NCBI GenBank assembly: GCA_009379845.1
Contig: WHSZ01000001.1
Coordinates: 62,001-126,000, forward strand
Source: Pseudonocardiaceae bacterium
GTDB taxonomy: Bacteria; Actinomycetota; Actinomycetes; Mycobacteriales; Pseudonocardiaceae
Reading direction: 5' to 3'
Length of the DNA stretch: 64,000 nt
This document shows positions 55,962-64,000 of this stretch, in pieces; position 1 is the stretch's first letter; each line of letters opens with the position of its first letter. Under the pieces are notes generated by a model. That model had not been told where the DNA came from. It ran no database searches and worked only from the letters and a program-made list of their open reading frames with translations. The position numbers were made by a program, and so were the translations under genes.

Positions 55962-56932
55962 AGCGGCCCGTACTCCGGGATCGCGGCCGGCGGATGGGCG
56001 GCCACGAACCGGTCGCCGAACCGGCGCATGGTCGCCTCCCCGGTACACGGCGGGTAGCCGGGCATCGCCGGGCAGCGCTGGCAGAACGCGCAACCATCCG
56101 GCAGCGCCGTGAGCTCGGGCGGATCTCCGGGAATCGGCCGGAACCGCCCATCCGGCAACGCATCGAGCAACGCGCCGGTGTAGGGGTGCCACGGATCGGC
56201 CAGGACGGCCCCCGCCGGGCCGAACTCCACCAGCCTGCTCGCGTACATCACCGCGACGTGTGTGGCGACCCGCCTGGCCGCGGCCAGATCGTGCGTGATC
56301 ATCAACACCGCTTTGTCCTGTGTGGACAGATCGGCGAGGGTATCGACGACGTGCTCGACGAGCGGGCGATCGAGGCCGACGGTGGGTTCGTCGGCGAGCA
56401 GCACCCGGGGATCGCCGGCGAGCGCGAGGCTCAGCGCCACCCGCTGCGCGGTGCCGCCGGAGAGCTGGTGCGGGTAGAGCCGCAGGGTGGCCGGATCGAG
56501 CCCGACCCGGGTGGCGAGGTCGTCGGCGAACGCCGGTGCGTCCGCGACGTCCTGGCGCAGCGCGCGGACCGTTTCCACCAGCTGGGCCCGCGCGGTGCGC
56601 ACCGGGGTGAGGTGGCTTGCCGCGGACTGCGGCACCAGGCCGATCATCCTGCCCCGCACCCGTTCGGCGAGCGTCTTCTCCTGCGCACCGAGCAGCTCGA
56701 GCCCATCCATCGTGGCGCGCCCACGGACCTCGGCATTCGCCGGCAGCAGGCCGAGCAGCGCGGCGGCCAGCACGGACTTCCCACAGCCGCTCTCCCCGAC
56801 AAGGGCCAGCACCGCCCCGGCGCGCAGCTCGAAACCGGCGGCGCTGACCGCCCGCACCACACCCCTGCGCCCGCGGCGCCCGAGCTGGAATCGCACGGAC
56901 AGCGCATGCACGTCGAGCAGCACCTCGGTCAC
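55955..56932 (-). CDS. ABC importer ATPase, first (NikD/DppD-like)
   Basis: A 325-residue ABC ATPase. Walker A is GESGCGKSV, the signature is LSGGTAQRVALSLALAG and Walker B is VLLADEPTVGLDR. The C-terminal oligopeptide-transporter domain carries Cys residues in DGCAFCQRCPAMPGYPPC, a likely iron–sulfur or metal site common in this subfamily. The GTG at 56932 overlaps the permease stop (GTGA). Confidence 0.9.
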   Translation of the reverse strand: MTEVLLDVHALSVRFQLGRRGRRGVVRAVSAAGFELRAGAVLALVGESGCGKSVLAAALLGLLPANAEVRGRATMDGLELLGAQEKTLAERVRGRMIGLVPQSAASHLTPVRTARAQLVETVRALRQDVADAPAFADDLATRVGLDPATLRLYPHQLSGGTAQRVALSLALAGDPRVLLADEPTVGLDRPLVEHVVDTLADLSTQDKAVLMITHDLAAARRVATHVAVMYASRLVEFGPAGAVLADPWHPYTGALLDALPDGRFRPIPGDPPELTALPDGCAFCQRCPAMPGYPPCTGEATMRRFGDRFVAAHPPAAIPEYGPLC

Positions 56933-57828
56933 AGCGCCAGCTCCGATCGGCGCCTCGGCACCAGCCTGTCCCGCCAGCCGGCGGCGAGCCCCGAGGTGGC
57001 CAGCGTGGTCAGCACCAGCAACACGGACGGGAACACCACCACCCACCAGGAACCCAGCAGTACCGCGCGACGCGCCTCGGTGAGGATGTTGCCGATACTC
57101 GCCAGATGTGGCGGCAGGCCGAGCCCGAGAAAGCTCAACGCAGTCTCGTGCCACACCGCGTGCGGCAACAGCAGCACCGCGGAGATGGCCGCCTGCCCGA
57201 CGATGGCCGGCAGCAGGTGGCGGCGCAGGATCCGGGCGCGCGACGACCCTCCGGAGATCGCCGCGTCGATGAACGGCCGCTCGCGCAACGACAGCACCTC
57301 CGCCCGCACGATGCGCGCGACGGTTGTCCAGTGGGTCAGCGCGATCGAGGCGACCACGGCCCACAGGTTCCCGCGAAACAGTGCCACGATGACGATGCCG
57401 AGCAACAGATGTGGCACCGCGTTGACGGTGTCCACCAGCCGCATCAGCAGCCGGTCGGGCCATCCGCCGAGCGCGCCGGAGATAGCGCCGAACAGCGAAC
57501 CGAGCACCGTGGAGATCGCGGCACACAGCGCCGCGACGAGCAACGAGACCCGCAGCCCCGCGAAGGACCGCAGCAGCAGGTCGGCGCCGTTCGCGTCGGT
57601 GCCGAACGGGTGCGCGGTGCTCGGCGCGAGCAGCCGGGTGCCGTAGTTGACCTTGCTCTGGTCCAGTTCGCCAAGCGACGGCAGCAGCACCGCGGCGGCG
57701 ATCAGCACCAGCAGCCCGCCGACGCCGAGCAGCCCGCGCAGCCGTGCCCGGCCGCCGATGTGCCGGCCCCTCGGCGTGCCAGCCCTGCTACGCGCCGCCG
57801 AATGCCACGCGCCGACGAGATCAGCCAT
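56929..57828 (-). CDS. ABC importer permease (NikC/DppC-like)
   Basis: A 299-residue permease with a membrane helix near 32–50 and a typical family-5 core: HPFGTDANGADLLLRSFAGL and the coupling loop RPFIDAAISGGSSRARILRRHLLP. FLGLGLPPHLASIGNIL is the DppC end motif. Its ATG overlaps the upstream permease gene by 8 bases. Confidence 0.9.
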   Translation of the reverse strand: MADLVGAWHSAARSRAGTPRGRHIGGRARLRGLLGVGGLLVLIAAAVLLPSLGELDQSKVNYGTRLLAPSTAHPFGTDANGADLLLRSFAGLRVSLLVAALCAAISTVLGSLFGAISGALGGWPDRLLMRLVDTVNAVPHLLLGIVIVALFRGNLWAVVASIALTHWTTVARIVRAEVLSLRERPFIDAAISGGSSRARILRRHLLPAIVGQAAISAVLLLPHAVWHETALSFLGLGLPPHLASIGNILTEARRAVLLGSWWVVVFPSVLLVLTTLATSGLAAGWRDRLVPRRRSELAL

Positions 57829-58819
57829 CGGTCGCCACCCTCGGGTCGAGCAGTGCGGTTGTCACGTCGGCGAACAGCGAGCCAAGCAGGGTCGTGCCTG
57901 CCGCCAGCAGCGTCAGCGCGGCGAGCAGCGGGAAATCCACCGCGAGCGCGGCCTGCACCACCGCCGCGGCCGCCCCTGGCCAGGAGAACACCTCTTCCAC
58001 CAGCACCGCCCCGGTGACCAGTTCGGGAACGCGAACGCCGATGAGCGTGATCAACGGCAGCAGCGCGGTCGGCAGCGCATGGCGCAGCACGACCAGTCGT
58101 TCGCCCAGCCCGCGCGCCCTGGCACCCGTGACATGCTCGTCGGCGAGCGAGGACAACATGGACTGTCGCAAGTGGAGCACCAGCCACGGCGCTTGGGAAA
58201 TTCCGAGTACCAGCGCGGGAAGCGCGAGGTGCCGCGCGACCTGGCCCGCGGAGAGCCCGGCGCCGGCATCGGTGAGCCCCGCCACCGGCAGCCAGCCGAG
58301 TGCCAGCGAGAACACCGCGATGCTCAGCAGTGCCAGCACGAACGGCGGGATGCCCTCGAGCGCGTGCCCGGTCGCGGTGATCAGCCGGTCAGCCCAGCCG
58401 CCCTGCCGCCACGCCGCGAGCACTCCGAGCGTCACCGCGAGCGCGATCGCCAGCACGAGGCCGACCGCGCAGAGCAGCACCGTCCACGGCAGACGCTCGG
58501 CGAGCACCTCGGTCACCGGCTGCCGGAACGACCGGCTCACCCCGAGATCGCCGGTGAACACTCCACCGACCCACCGTCCGAATTGGACGAAAACGGAGTC
58601 ATCGGTGCCGAGCTGTTCCCTGGCTCGCGCCAGGTCCGCCTCGCTCGCCCGGTTCATCCGCACGCCGTAGTACTGGTCGAGCGGGTCGAAGGGGGATGCC
58701 GCGGCCAGCAGGAACACGCCGAACGAGACAACCCCGAACACCGGCACCGCGAACAGCAAACGCCTGCCGATCAAGCCGAGCACGGCGTGATACCTGGATC
58801 GGTGCGCCGAGTGCGGCAT
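57821..58819 (-). CDS. ABC importer permease (NikB/DppB-like)
   Basis: A 332-residue permease with six membrane helices. The N-terminal GLIGRRLLFAVPVFGVVSFG and the coupling loop DEHVTGARARGLGERLVVLRH are typical, and VTGAVLVEEVFSWPGAA is the family signature. The ATG shares bases with the stop of the binding protein gene (TGATG). A GTG a few codons later is possible. Confidence 0.9.
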   Translation of the reverse strand: MPHSAHRSRYHAVLGLIGRRLLFAVPVFGVVSFGVFLLAAASPFDPLDQYYGVRMNRASEADLARAREQLGTDDSVFVQFGRWVGGVFTGDLGVSRSFRQPVTEVLAERLPWTVLLCAVGLVLAIALAVTLGVLAAWRQGGWADRLITATGHALEGIPPFVLALLSIAVFSLALGWLPVAGLTDAGAGLSAGQVARHLALPALVLGISQAPWLVLHLRQSMLSSLADEHVTGARARGLGERLVVLRHALPTALLPLITLIGVRVPELVTGAVLVEEVFSWPGAAAAVVQAALAVDFPLLAALTLLAAGTTLLGSLFADVTTALLDPRVATDG

Positions 58820-60450
58820 CACCCGCGCGGCGTCCACTTCTCCACGTTCCACCATGGCCCCCACGTGGTGCCGTGGGTATGCGGCTCGATCACGGGCTGG
58901 TACCCGTTCCATTCATCCCGCATCAGGTAGGCGTGTTCGAGAAAGACGAGATAAACCGACCCTGGATCGTCCACATAGGAGCGTTGCACCTCCCGGTAAT
59001 AGGCGGACCGCTGCGCCGGGTCGGTCGTGGCGCGTGCCTTGTCCAACGCTGCGTCCACCGTGGGATTCCGGTACCGGCCAGGGTTGGCGTAACCGTCGCC
59101 CGCCCGGCTGGAATGCAGCGCATCGTAGACCTGCGGATCGGGGTCGATCGGGTTGCCCCCGCCGAGCACCACGGCGTCCTTGGCCAGCCGGGGTTTCACC
59201 GCACTGCTGTCCAGGCCGGCCAGTTCCACCTGCACGCCGATCTCCTTCGCGTCCGAGGCGAAGGCTTGCGCGAGCTCCTTGCGCAGGCTGTCGTCCGCGA
59301 AGTACATCACGGTGAACCGCGCCCGCTGACCACCCTTGGATCGAATGCCGTCCGCGCCCTCCTTCCAGCCCGCGGAATCCAGCAGTCGCTCCGCCTCGGA
59401 ACGGTCGAAGTCGAAGGTGGCCTCCGGCTCGAGGAATTCCGGCCGTGCCGGGCTGAACGGGGTTGACGCCGGCACGCCGTGCCCGCCGAGCGGTCCGTCC
59501 ACCATGCCCTTGCGGTTGACGGCGAGGTTGAGCGCCTTGCGGATCGCCGGATCCCCGGTTACCGGATGGCCGCTCGGCAACGTGATCGAGCGATAGTCCA
59601 CCGACTTGTGATAGACGGTCCGGTAGGTATCCGAGTTGTCGAATGTCTTCGCCAGCGTGGGCGGGAGCACCGCCCCGTCGAACTCGCCAGCCTGCATGCG
59701 CTGCGCTCTGGTGTTGTCGTCCGGGGCGAACACCACGGTGATCTTGTTGACCTTCGGAGCACCGCCCCAGTAATCCCGGTTGGCCGCCCAGCTCATCTGA
59801 TCGCCCCGGCGCCAGTTGACCAGCTTGTACGGGCCGGTGCCGATCGGCTTGGTGTTCAGCGACGAACGATCGAGCGGTGCGCGCTTCGCCAGCGCCTCGC
59901 TCGGCACGATGCCGAGCACCATCTTCGCCGGCCATGCCGCGTAGCTGTACTTCAGATCGAAACGGACGGTCTCCGCGTCGAGACGTTTGACGTCCGTCAA
60001 CATGGAGAATTCGGACTTGACCGTGGACGCGTAAGCCGGATCGAGCGCCGCGCGGTAGGTCGCCACCACGTCGTCCGCACCGAGATCGGAGCCGTCGTGG
60101 AACGTCACGTTCTTGCGTATCTTGACGGTCCACGATTTCCCGTCCGGTGCCGGTTCCGGCCGCTTTGCCGCGAGCGCCGGCCGCAGCTCCTGCTTGCCGT
60201 CGAAGGCGAACAGCCCGTCGTAGAGCTTGGACGCGCCCTCTGCGCCGTAGCCCAGCAACGGGTTCAGGGATTCCGGTTCGGTGCTGTCAGCCAGCACAAT
60301 GGAGCGGGCATCGCGCCCCTGCTGTTCGTCGTTGGGTTCGGATGGAGCGGTACATCCTGCCGCCAGCACGGCGACCGTCAGAATGGTGATCGCCGGCGCG
60401 AGGGCGGGCAGCATGGGACGGGAAGGCAGCGAAGTCACGGTGTCGAACAT
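58819..60450 (-). CDS. family-5 solute-binding lipoprotein, possibly nickel
   Basis: A 543-residue lipoprotein (lipobox LAAGC at about 29–33) of the peptide/nickel-binding family SBP_bac_5. Typical motifs are LNPLLGYGAEGASKLYDGLF, FHDGSDLGADDVVATYRAAL and IGTGPYKLVNWRRGDQMSW. It heads a five-gene importer operon with the order of nikABCDE. A Nur-like palindrome lies 10 bases upstream of its ATG, which favours nickel. A short peptide or metallophore cargo is equally allowed by sequence alone. Confidence 0.85.
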   Translation of the reverse strand: MFDTVTSLPSRPMLPALAPAITILTVAVLAAGCTAPSEPNDEQQGRDARSIVLADSTEPESLNPLLGYGAEGASKLYDGLFAFDGKQELRPALAAKRPEPAPDGKSWTVKIRKNVTFHDGSDLGADDVVATYRAALDPAYASTVKSEFSMLTDVKRLDAETVRFDLKYSYAAWPAKMVLGIVPSEALAKRAPLDRSSLNTKPIGTGPYKLVNWRRGDQMSWAANRDYWGGAPKVNKITVVFAPDDNTRAQRMQAGEFDGAVLPPTLAKTFDNSDTYRTVYHKSVDYRSITLPSGHPVTGDPAIRKALNLAVNRKGMVDGPLGGHGVPASTPFSPARPEFLEPEATFDFDRSEAERLLDSAGWKEGADGIRSKGGQRARFTVMYFADDSLRKELAQAFASDAKEIGVQVELAGLDSSAVKPRLAKDAVVLGGGNPIDPDPQVYDALHSSRAGDGYANPGRYRNPTVDAALDKARATTDPAQRSAYYREVQRSYVDDPGSVYLVFLEHAYLMRDEWNGYQPVIEPHTHGTTWGPWWNVEKWTPRG

Positions 60451-60459
60451 TAGAGACTA

Positions 60460-60476
60460 TTGCCAATGAACTGCAA
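60460..60476. promoter_or_regulatory. Nur-like palindrome
   Basis: On the minus strand TTGCAGTTCATTGGCAA has TTGC and GCAA arms separated by 9 bases. The Streptomyces Nur consensus tTGCaa-N5-ttGCAA has the same outer arms and spacing, and two of the four inner bases agree. It is in the divergent gap between the ABC operon and the nitrilase gene. Nur represses nickel uptake genes when nickel is sufficient. Confidence 0.45.
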
Positions 60477-60493
60477 CAAGCGAGGGAGCGACG

Positions 60494-61297
60494 ATGGCCA
60501 CGTCTGTGCGGATCGGACTGTGCCAGATCACCTCCGACACGGATCCGAAGGCTAACCTCGAGCTGCTGCGGTCCGGAACGCGGCAGGCCGCCGAGGGCGG
60601 CGCCAGGGTGGTGGTGTTCCCCGAAGCCAGCATGTGCCGCTTCGGCGTGCCACTCGGAGAGATCGCCGAGCCGCTGGACGGGGCCTGGGCGAGCGCGGTG
60701 CGGGACATCGCCGACGAGCACGGCGTACTGCTGGTGACCGGCATGTTCACGCCCGCGCAGGACGGCAGGGTGCGCAACACGCTGCTGCTGACCGGGCTGG
60801 GCGAACATCGCGGCTACGACAAGATCCACCTCTACGACGCCTTCGGGTTCGCCGAGTCGCGGACCGTGGCCGCAGGCTCGCAGCTGGTCACTGCCGAGGT
60901 GGACGGCGTGCGGTTGGGCATGGCGACCTGCTACGACGTGCGCTTTCCCGAACAGTTCAGGGCGCTGGCCGACCGGGGCGCGAGCGCGGTGCTGCTGCCC
61001 GCGTCGTGGGGTGCCGGCGAGGGCAAGCGCGAGCAGTGGGAGGTGCTGGTGCGCGCCCGTGCGCTGGACAGCGGATGCTGGGTACTCGCCTGCGGGCAGG
61101 CCGATCCCCGCGCGTCCGGCATCGAACCGAGCGGGAAGGCGCCGACCGGCATCGGGTACTCCACGGTGGCCGATCCGCTCGGGCGGGTGTACGCGCAGCT
61201 CGCGGAAGCGCCGAACGTGCTCGTGGTGGACATGGACACGCAGCTGGCCGAGCAGGCCCGCAACACCACCGGCGTACTCGCGAACCGCCGCCTATGA
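60494..61297 (+). CDS. nitrilase/omega-amidase superfamily hydrolase
   Basis: A 267-residue carbon–nitrogen hydrolase. The catalytic triad is Glu44 (VFPEASM), Lys110 (YDKIHLYD) and Cys146 (ATCYDVRFPE). The closest known type by motif is the Nit1-like deaminated glutathione amidase or omega-amidase group. As actinomycetes use mycothiol, its substrate may differ. The start has AGGGAG upstream. It is divergent from the nickel/peptide importer and convergent with nadC. Confidence 0.88.
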   Translation: MATSVRIGLCQITSDTDPKANLELLRSGTRQAAEGGARVVVFPEASMCRFGVPLGEIAEPLDGAWASAVRDIADEHGVLLVTGMFTPAQDGRVRNTLLLTGLGEHRGYDKIHLYDAFGFAESRTVAAGSQLVTAEVDGVRLGMATCYDVRFPEQFRALADRGASAVLLPASWGAGEGKREQWEVLVRARALDSGCWVLACGQADPRASGIEPSGKAPTGIGYSTVADPLGRVYAQLAEAPNVLVVDMDTQLAEQARNTTGVLANRRL

Positions 61298-61304
61298 GGC
61301 GCGG

Positions 61305-62165
61305 TTACCGCAGATCCATGCCGATGTCGAGAGCGGGCGCGGAGTGCGTGAGCCCGCCGACCGCGAGGTAGTCCACGCCGGACTCGGCGTACGCGCGCGC
61401 CATGCTCAGCGTCAACCCGCCGGATGCCTCCAGCATCGTCGAGGCCGCCACGGCGTTGCGCCTGCGCACCGCTTCGGCACAGCCTTCCGGGGTGAAGTTG
61501 TCCAGCAGCACCTCGTCCGCCCCGGCGGCGAGCACGTCGTCGAGCTGATCGAGATCGTCCACCTCCACCTCGCAGGGCAGCTGCGGGGCGTGCGCGCGGG
61601 CCGCGCTGAGCGCCGCGGTGATCGAACCAGCGGCGGCCACGTGGTTGTCCTTGATCAGCACCGCGTCGCCGAGCCCGAGCCGGTGGTTCACCCCGCCGCC
61701 GCAGCGCACCGCGTACTTCTGCAGCAGCCGCAGTCCCGGGAGCGTCTTGCGGGAATCCCGGATCCGGCATCGGGTTCCGGCGACGGCGTCCACCCACGCC
61801 GCGGTCGCGGTCGCCACCCCGGAGAGCTGGCAGAGCAGGTTCAGCGCGGTCCGCTCCGCGGTCAGCAGCCCGCGCACCGAGCCGCGCACCACCAGCGCCG
61901 CCTGGCCTGGCCGCAACCGCGTGCCGTCCGCGACCGCCGCGATCACCGCGTACTCGCCGCCGGGCAACACCGCGTCCAGCACGGCAAGCGCCACCGGCAC
62001 GCCGGCCACGGTGCCCGCCGTTCGCGCGGTGAACTCCGCTCTCGCGACCGCGTCCACCGGTACGGTCGCCTCGGTGGTCGCGTCCGTGCCGTACCGCAGA
62101 TCCTCGTCGAGGGCGGTGCGCACCACCCGCCGTAGATCGTCGGGGTCGGGCGCCTCGCCAGTCAC
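61305..62165 (-). CDS. nadC: quinolinate phosphoribosyltransferase
   Basis: A 286-residue enzyme that makes nicotinate mononucleotide from quinolinate and PRPP. RDSRKTLPGLRLLQKYAVRCGG and NHRLGLGDAVLIKDNHVAAAG are the active-site motifs, with VEVDDLDQLDDVLAAG and MLEASGGLTL closing the barrel. The GTG at 62165 has GGAGG 5 bases upstream and overlaps the nadB stop (GTGA). Confidence 0.97.
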   Translation of the reverse strand: MTGEAPDPDDLRRVVRTALDEDLRYGTDATTEATVPVDAVARAEFTARTAGTVAGVPVALAVLDAVLPGGEYAVIAAVADGTRLRPGQAALVVRGSVRGLLTAERTALNLLCQLSGVATATAAWVDAVAGTRCRIRDSRKTLPGLRLLQKYAVRCGGGVNHRLGLGDAVLIKDNHVAAAGSITAALSAARAHAPQLPCEVEVDDLDQLDDVLAAGADEVLLDNFTPEGCAEAVRRRNAVAASTMLEASGGLTLSMARAYAESGVDYLAVGGLTHSAPALDIGMDLR

Positions 62166-63778
62166 GCCACCCTCCGTGGTTCCCGTGGACGGGCGACGAT
62201 GGGGCTGCCGGATACGTCCAGCCGAAGGCCGATGCTGCGCGCGAAGTACTCGTCGTCGCGGAGCGGGTGATCGAGCCGGACGTGACAGCCGCGCGATTCG
62301 GTGCGTTCCCGCGCGGAGAGCAGCAATACCCTGGCAACCAGGGTCAGTGCCGCGTCCTCCACAGCCTCCATAGTGGACAGTGGGCGCACCACGGCGCCTT
62401 CGTTGATTTCCTTGGAGGCCAAGGAAAGGCCGCACTCATCCCGGCCGATCCCGGCGTATCGGCTCATGGCGCGTTGCAGCAGCGTCCGCTCGGCCATCGG
62501 TGCGGCAGGCGGCGGGGCCGGTTCCACGGTGCGCGGATCGCCGAGCAGGCCACTGGCCTGGTCCTCGGCAACCGCCTCGGCAGCCCGCCTGCCGATGACC
62601 AGCCCTTCCAGCAGGCTGTTCGAGGCCAGCCGGTTCGCGCCGTGCAACCCGCTGCGCGCCACCTCTCCAGCGGCGTACAATCCAGCCAGCTCGGTGCGGC
62701 CGGCGGCGGTGGCCCGAACGCCGCCACAGGCGAAGTGTGCCGCCGGCGCGACGGGAATCAGCTCGCGCGTGGGATCGATTCCCGCTTCGGCGCAGGCCGC
62801 GTACACGGTCGGGAAGCGACGCGGAAACCCTTCGAGGCCGGTGGCGTCCAGGTACACGTGCTCGGTCTCGGTTTCGGCCATCCGCATGCTGATCGCCTTG
62901 GACACCACGTCCCTCGGCGCGAGATCACCGAGCGGGTGCAGGCCGTCCATCACCGGCGCACCGTGCACGTCCACCAGCACCGCGCCCTCACCGCGCACCG
63001 CCTCGGTGACCAGCGGGCGCCGGCCCGTCGCGCCCCGCGTGAACAGCACCGTCGGGTGGAACTGCACGAACTCCAGGTCGGCGACGACCGCGCCGGCACG
63101 AAGCGCCAGCGCCAACCCGTCCGCGGTCGCGGGCTCCGGGTTGCTGGTGGCCTGGTACAGCTGACCGAGCCCGCCGGTGCCGAGCAGCACGGCCGGCGCT
63201 CGCAGTACGCCGGGAAGGCCACGGGAGTCGAGCACCCACAGCCCACCAATGGCTCCGGACGAGGTGCGCAGCAGATCCACCGCGACGTGCCGCTCGAGCA
63301 CCGGTAATCCGCCGCTGCGCGCGGCCGCGCCGAGCGCCCTTGCCACCTCGGCCCCCGTGGCGTCCCCGCCGGCGTGCACCACGCGGAACGCGCTGTGCCC
63401 GCCTTCCCTCGTCCGGGATAGCGAGCCGTCCGCTCCCGCGTCGAACTCCGCGCCGAGCTCGCGCAGCCCGCGCACCGCGTCCGGCCCGTCGCGCAGTATC
63501 GCCGCGACGGCCTGCTCGTCGCACAGCCCGGCACCCGCCGTGATGGTGTCCGTAACGTGCGCCTGGACGGAATCGCCGTGATCGTGTTCGCCGGGCAGCA
63601 CCACGGCGACGCCGCCCTGCGCCCACCGCGTGTTGCCGTCCGCCACCTCCGCCTTGGTCACCACCAGCACGCGCAGGCCAAGTTCCCGCGCCCGCAACGC
63701 GGCGGTCAACCCTGCGACTCCCGAGCCGACCACGACCAGATCGGCCGCGGCCTCCCAGCGCGGCGACCGCCCGGTCAT
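62162..63778 (-). CDS. nadB: L-aspartate oxidase
   Basis: A 538-residue flavoprotein that makes iminoaspartate for NAD synthesis. The FAD site is [20 protein letters not shown], with [20 protein letters not shown] as the aspartate oxidase region. [20 protein letters not shown] and [18 protein letters not shown] are family signatures near the substrate site. The ATG overlaps the nadA stop (ATGA). Confidence 0.97.
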   Translation of the reverse strand: MTGRSPRWEAAADLVVVGSGVAGLTAALRARELGLRVLVVTKAEVADGNTRWAQGGVAVVLPGEHDHGDSVQAHVTDTITAGAGLCDEQAVAAILRDGPDAVRGLRELGAEFDAGADGSLSRTREGGHSAFRVVHAGGDATGAEVARALGAAARSGGLPVLERHVAVDLLRTSSGAIGGLWVLDSRGLPGVLRAPAVLLGTGGLGQLYQATSNPEPATADGLALALRAGAVVADLEFVQFHPTVLFTRGATGRRPLVTEAVRGEGAVLVDVHGAPVMDGLHPLGDLAPRDVVSKAISMRMAETETEHVYLDATGLEGFPRRFPTVYAACAEAGIDPTRELIPVAPAAHFACGGVRATAAGRTELAGLYAAGEVARSGLHGANRLASNSLLEGLVIGRRAAEAVAEDQASGLLGDPRTVEPAPPPAAPMAERTLLQRAMSRYAGIGRDECGLSLASKEINEGAVVRPLSTMEAVEDAALTLVARVLLLSARERTESRGCHVRLDHPLRDDEYFARSIGLRLDVSGSPIVARPREPRRVA

Positions 63779-64000
63779 TCGCCGCCGCCCGGTTGGCCGA
63801 TCTCGATCATCCGGCGCACCGCGTCCCGCGCCCGGTCGGCGGTCTCCCGCGCCACGTGCACCTCGTCGGTGCCGTCCCGCAACGAGCGCAGCACCGCCTC
63901 GGGCGTGATCATCTTCATATAGCGGCAGGACGCGCGATCGTTGACCGCCTGGAAGTCGATCTCCGGGGCGGCCTTGCGGAGCTGATGCAGCATGCCGATC
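63775..64000 (-). CDS. nadA: quinolinate synthase A, C-terminal part only
   Basis: The last 75 codons of NadA; the rest lies beyond the right edge. The third cluster Cys of the [4Fe-4S] centre is in [15 protein letters not shown], and the tail [20 protein letters not shown] is typical. It condenses iminoaspartate with dihydroxyacetone phosphate. The overlap with nadB shows a nadA-nadB-nadC operon. Confidence 0.93.
   Translation of the reverse strand, partial: IGMLHQLRKAAPEIDFQAVNDRASCRYMKMITPEAVLRSLRDGTDEVHVARETADRARDAVRRMIEIGQPGGGE

Overview
The window is chromosomal DNA from a high-GC actinomycete, most likely a member of the Pseudonocardiaceae or a close relative. The signs are near-uniform high GC, many GTG starts, XRE–DUF397 and DUF574 genes, a large LuxR-type LAL regulator, the actinobacterial order trpE–(membrane protein)–trpC–trpB–trpA–lgt, and a PriA-type isomerase in place of separate HisA and TrpF. 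It reads as core metabolism with small accessory inserts. I see no phage, plasmid, IS element, CRISPR array, rRNA or tRNA gene.

Layout. 1–4.8 kb: acyl-CoA metabolism (CoA-transferase/racemase, acyl-CoA dehydrogenase, divergent TetR) and a membrane acyl-CoA desaturase. 4.8–9.4 kb: a 1026-aa LAL regulator with a 50-aa ORF just upstream, and an XRE–DUF397 pair. 9.7–12.8 kb: L-rhamnonate catabolism genes, a dehydrogenase remnant and a TesB thioesterase. 12.8–21.6 kb: pyruvate kinase, DUF2461, TetR, a two-gene unit behind a candidate iron box, a histidine-ammonia-lyase homologue with an altered MIO triad, a 2'-5' RNA ligase-like protein, a DUF574 methyltransferase, a PASTA protein and Gnd. 21.7–27.8 kb: gltBD. 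28–31.4 kb: cobalamin riboswitch and B12 ABC importer, with a 24-bp tandem array between permease and ATPase genes. 31.4–33.8 kb: SDR and DapB-like reductase behind a KstR-type motif. 33.7–40.3 kb: lgt and the trp operon. 40.3–44.7 kb: two paralogous TetR genes, hisF–membrane gene–hisI and an ABC-2 exporter. 44.7–47.6 kb: ectoine-type uptake genes ehuBCD (no ATPase) and DUF1801. 47.6–55.2 kb: hisA/priA, hisH, an MFS exporter unit, LysR, SoxR, a 53-aa membrane ORF and hisB-hisC-hisD. 55.3–60.5 kb: a five-gene family-5 ABC importer, probably nickel or peptide. 60.5–64 kb: a nitrilase and nadC, nadB, nadA (NadA cut by the window edge).

How it fits together. Trp and His synthesis are linked because no trpF is seen, and the hisA product has the residues expected of PriA, which serves both pathways. 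The his genes are all on the minus strand in the order D-C-B-[insert]-H-A-[insert]-F-x-I, as if one ancestral cluster had been opened twice by transport and regulator genes. Several short sites give testable links to known regulators: an IdeR/DtxR-like box (15840), a KstR-like box (31908), a Nur-like box (60460), a TetR palindrome (40323) and the B12 riboswitch (about 28060). The least explained parts are the iron-box unit, the MIO-variant lyase homologue, the repeat array in the B12 operon and several tiny ORFs. Coordinates of start codons were chosen from ribosome-binding sites and start/stop overlaps, and are inferences.
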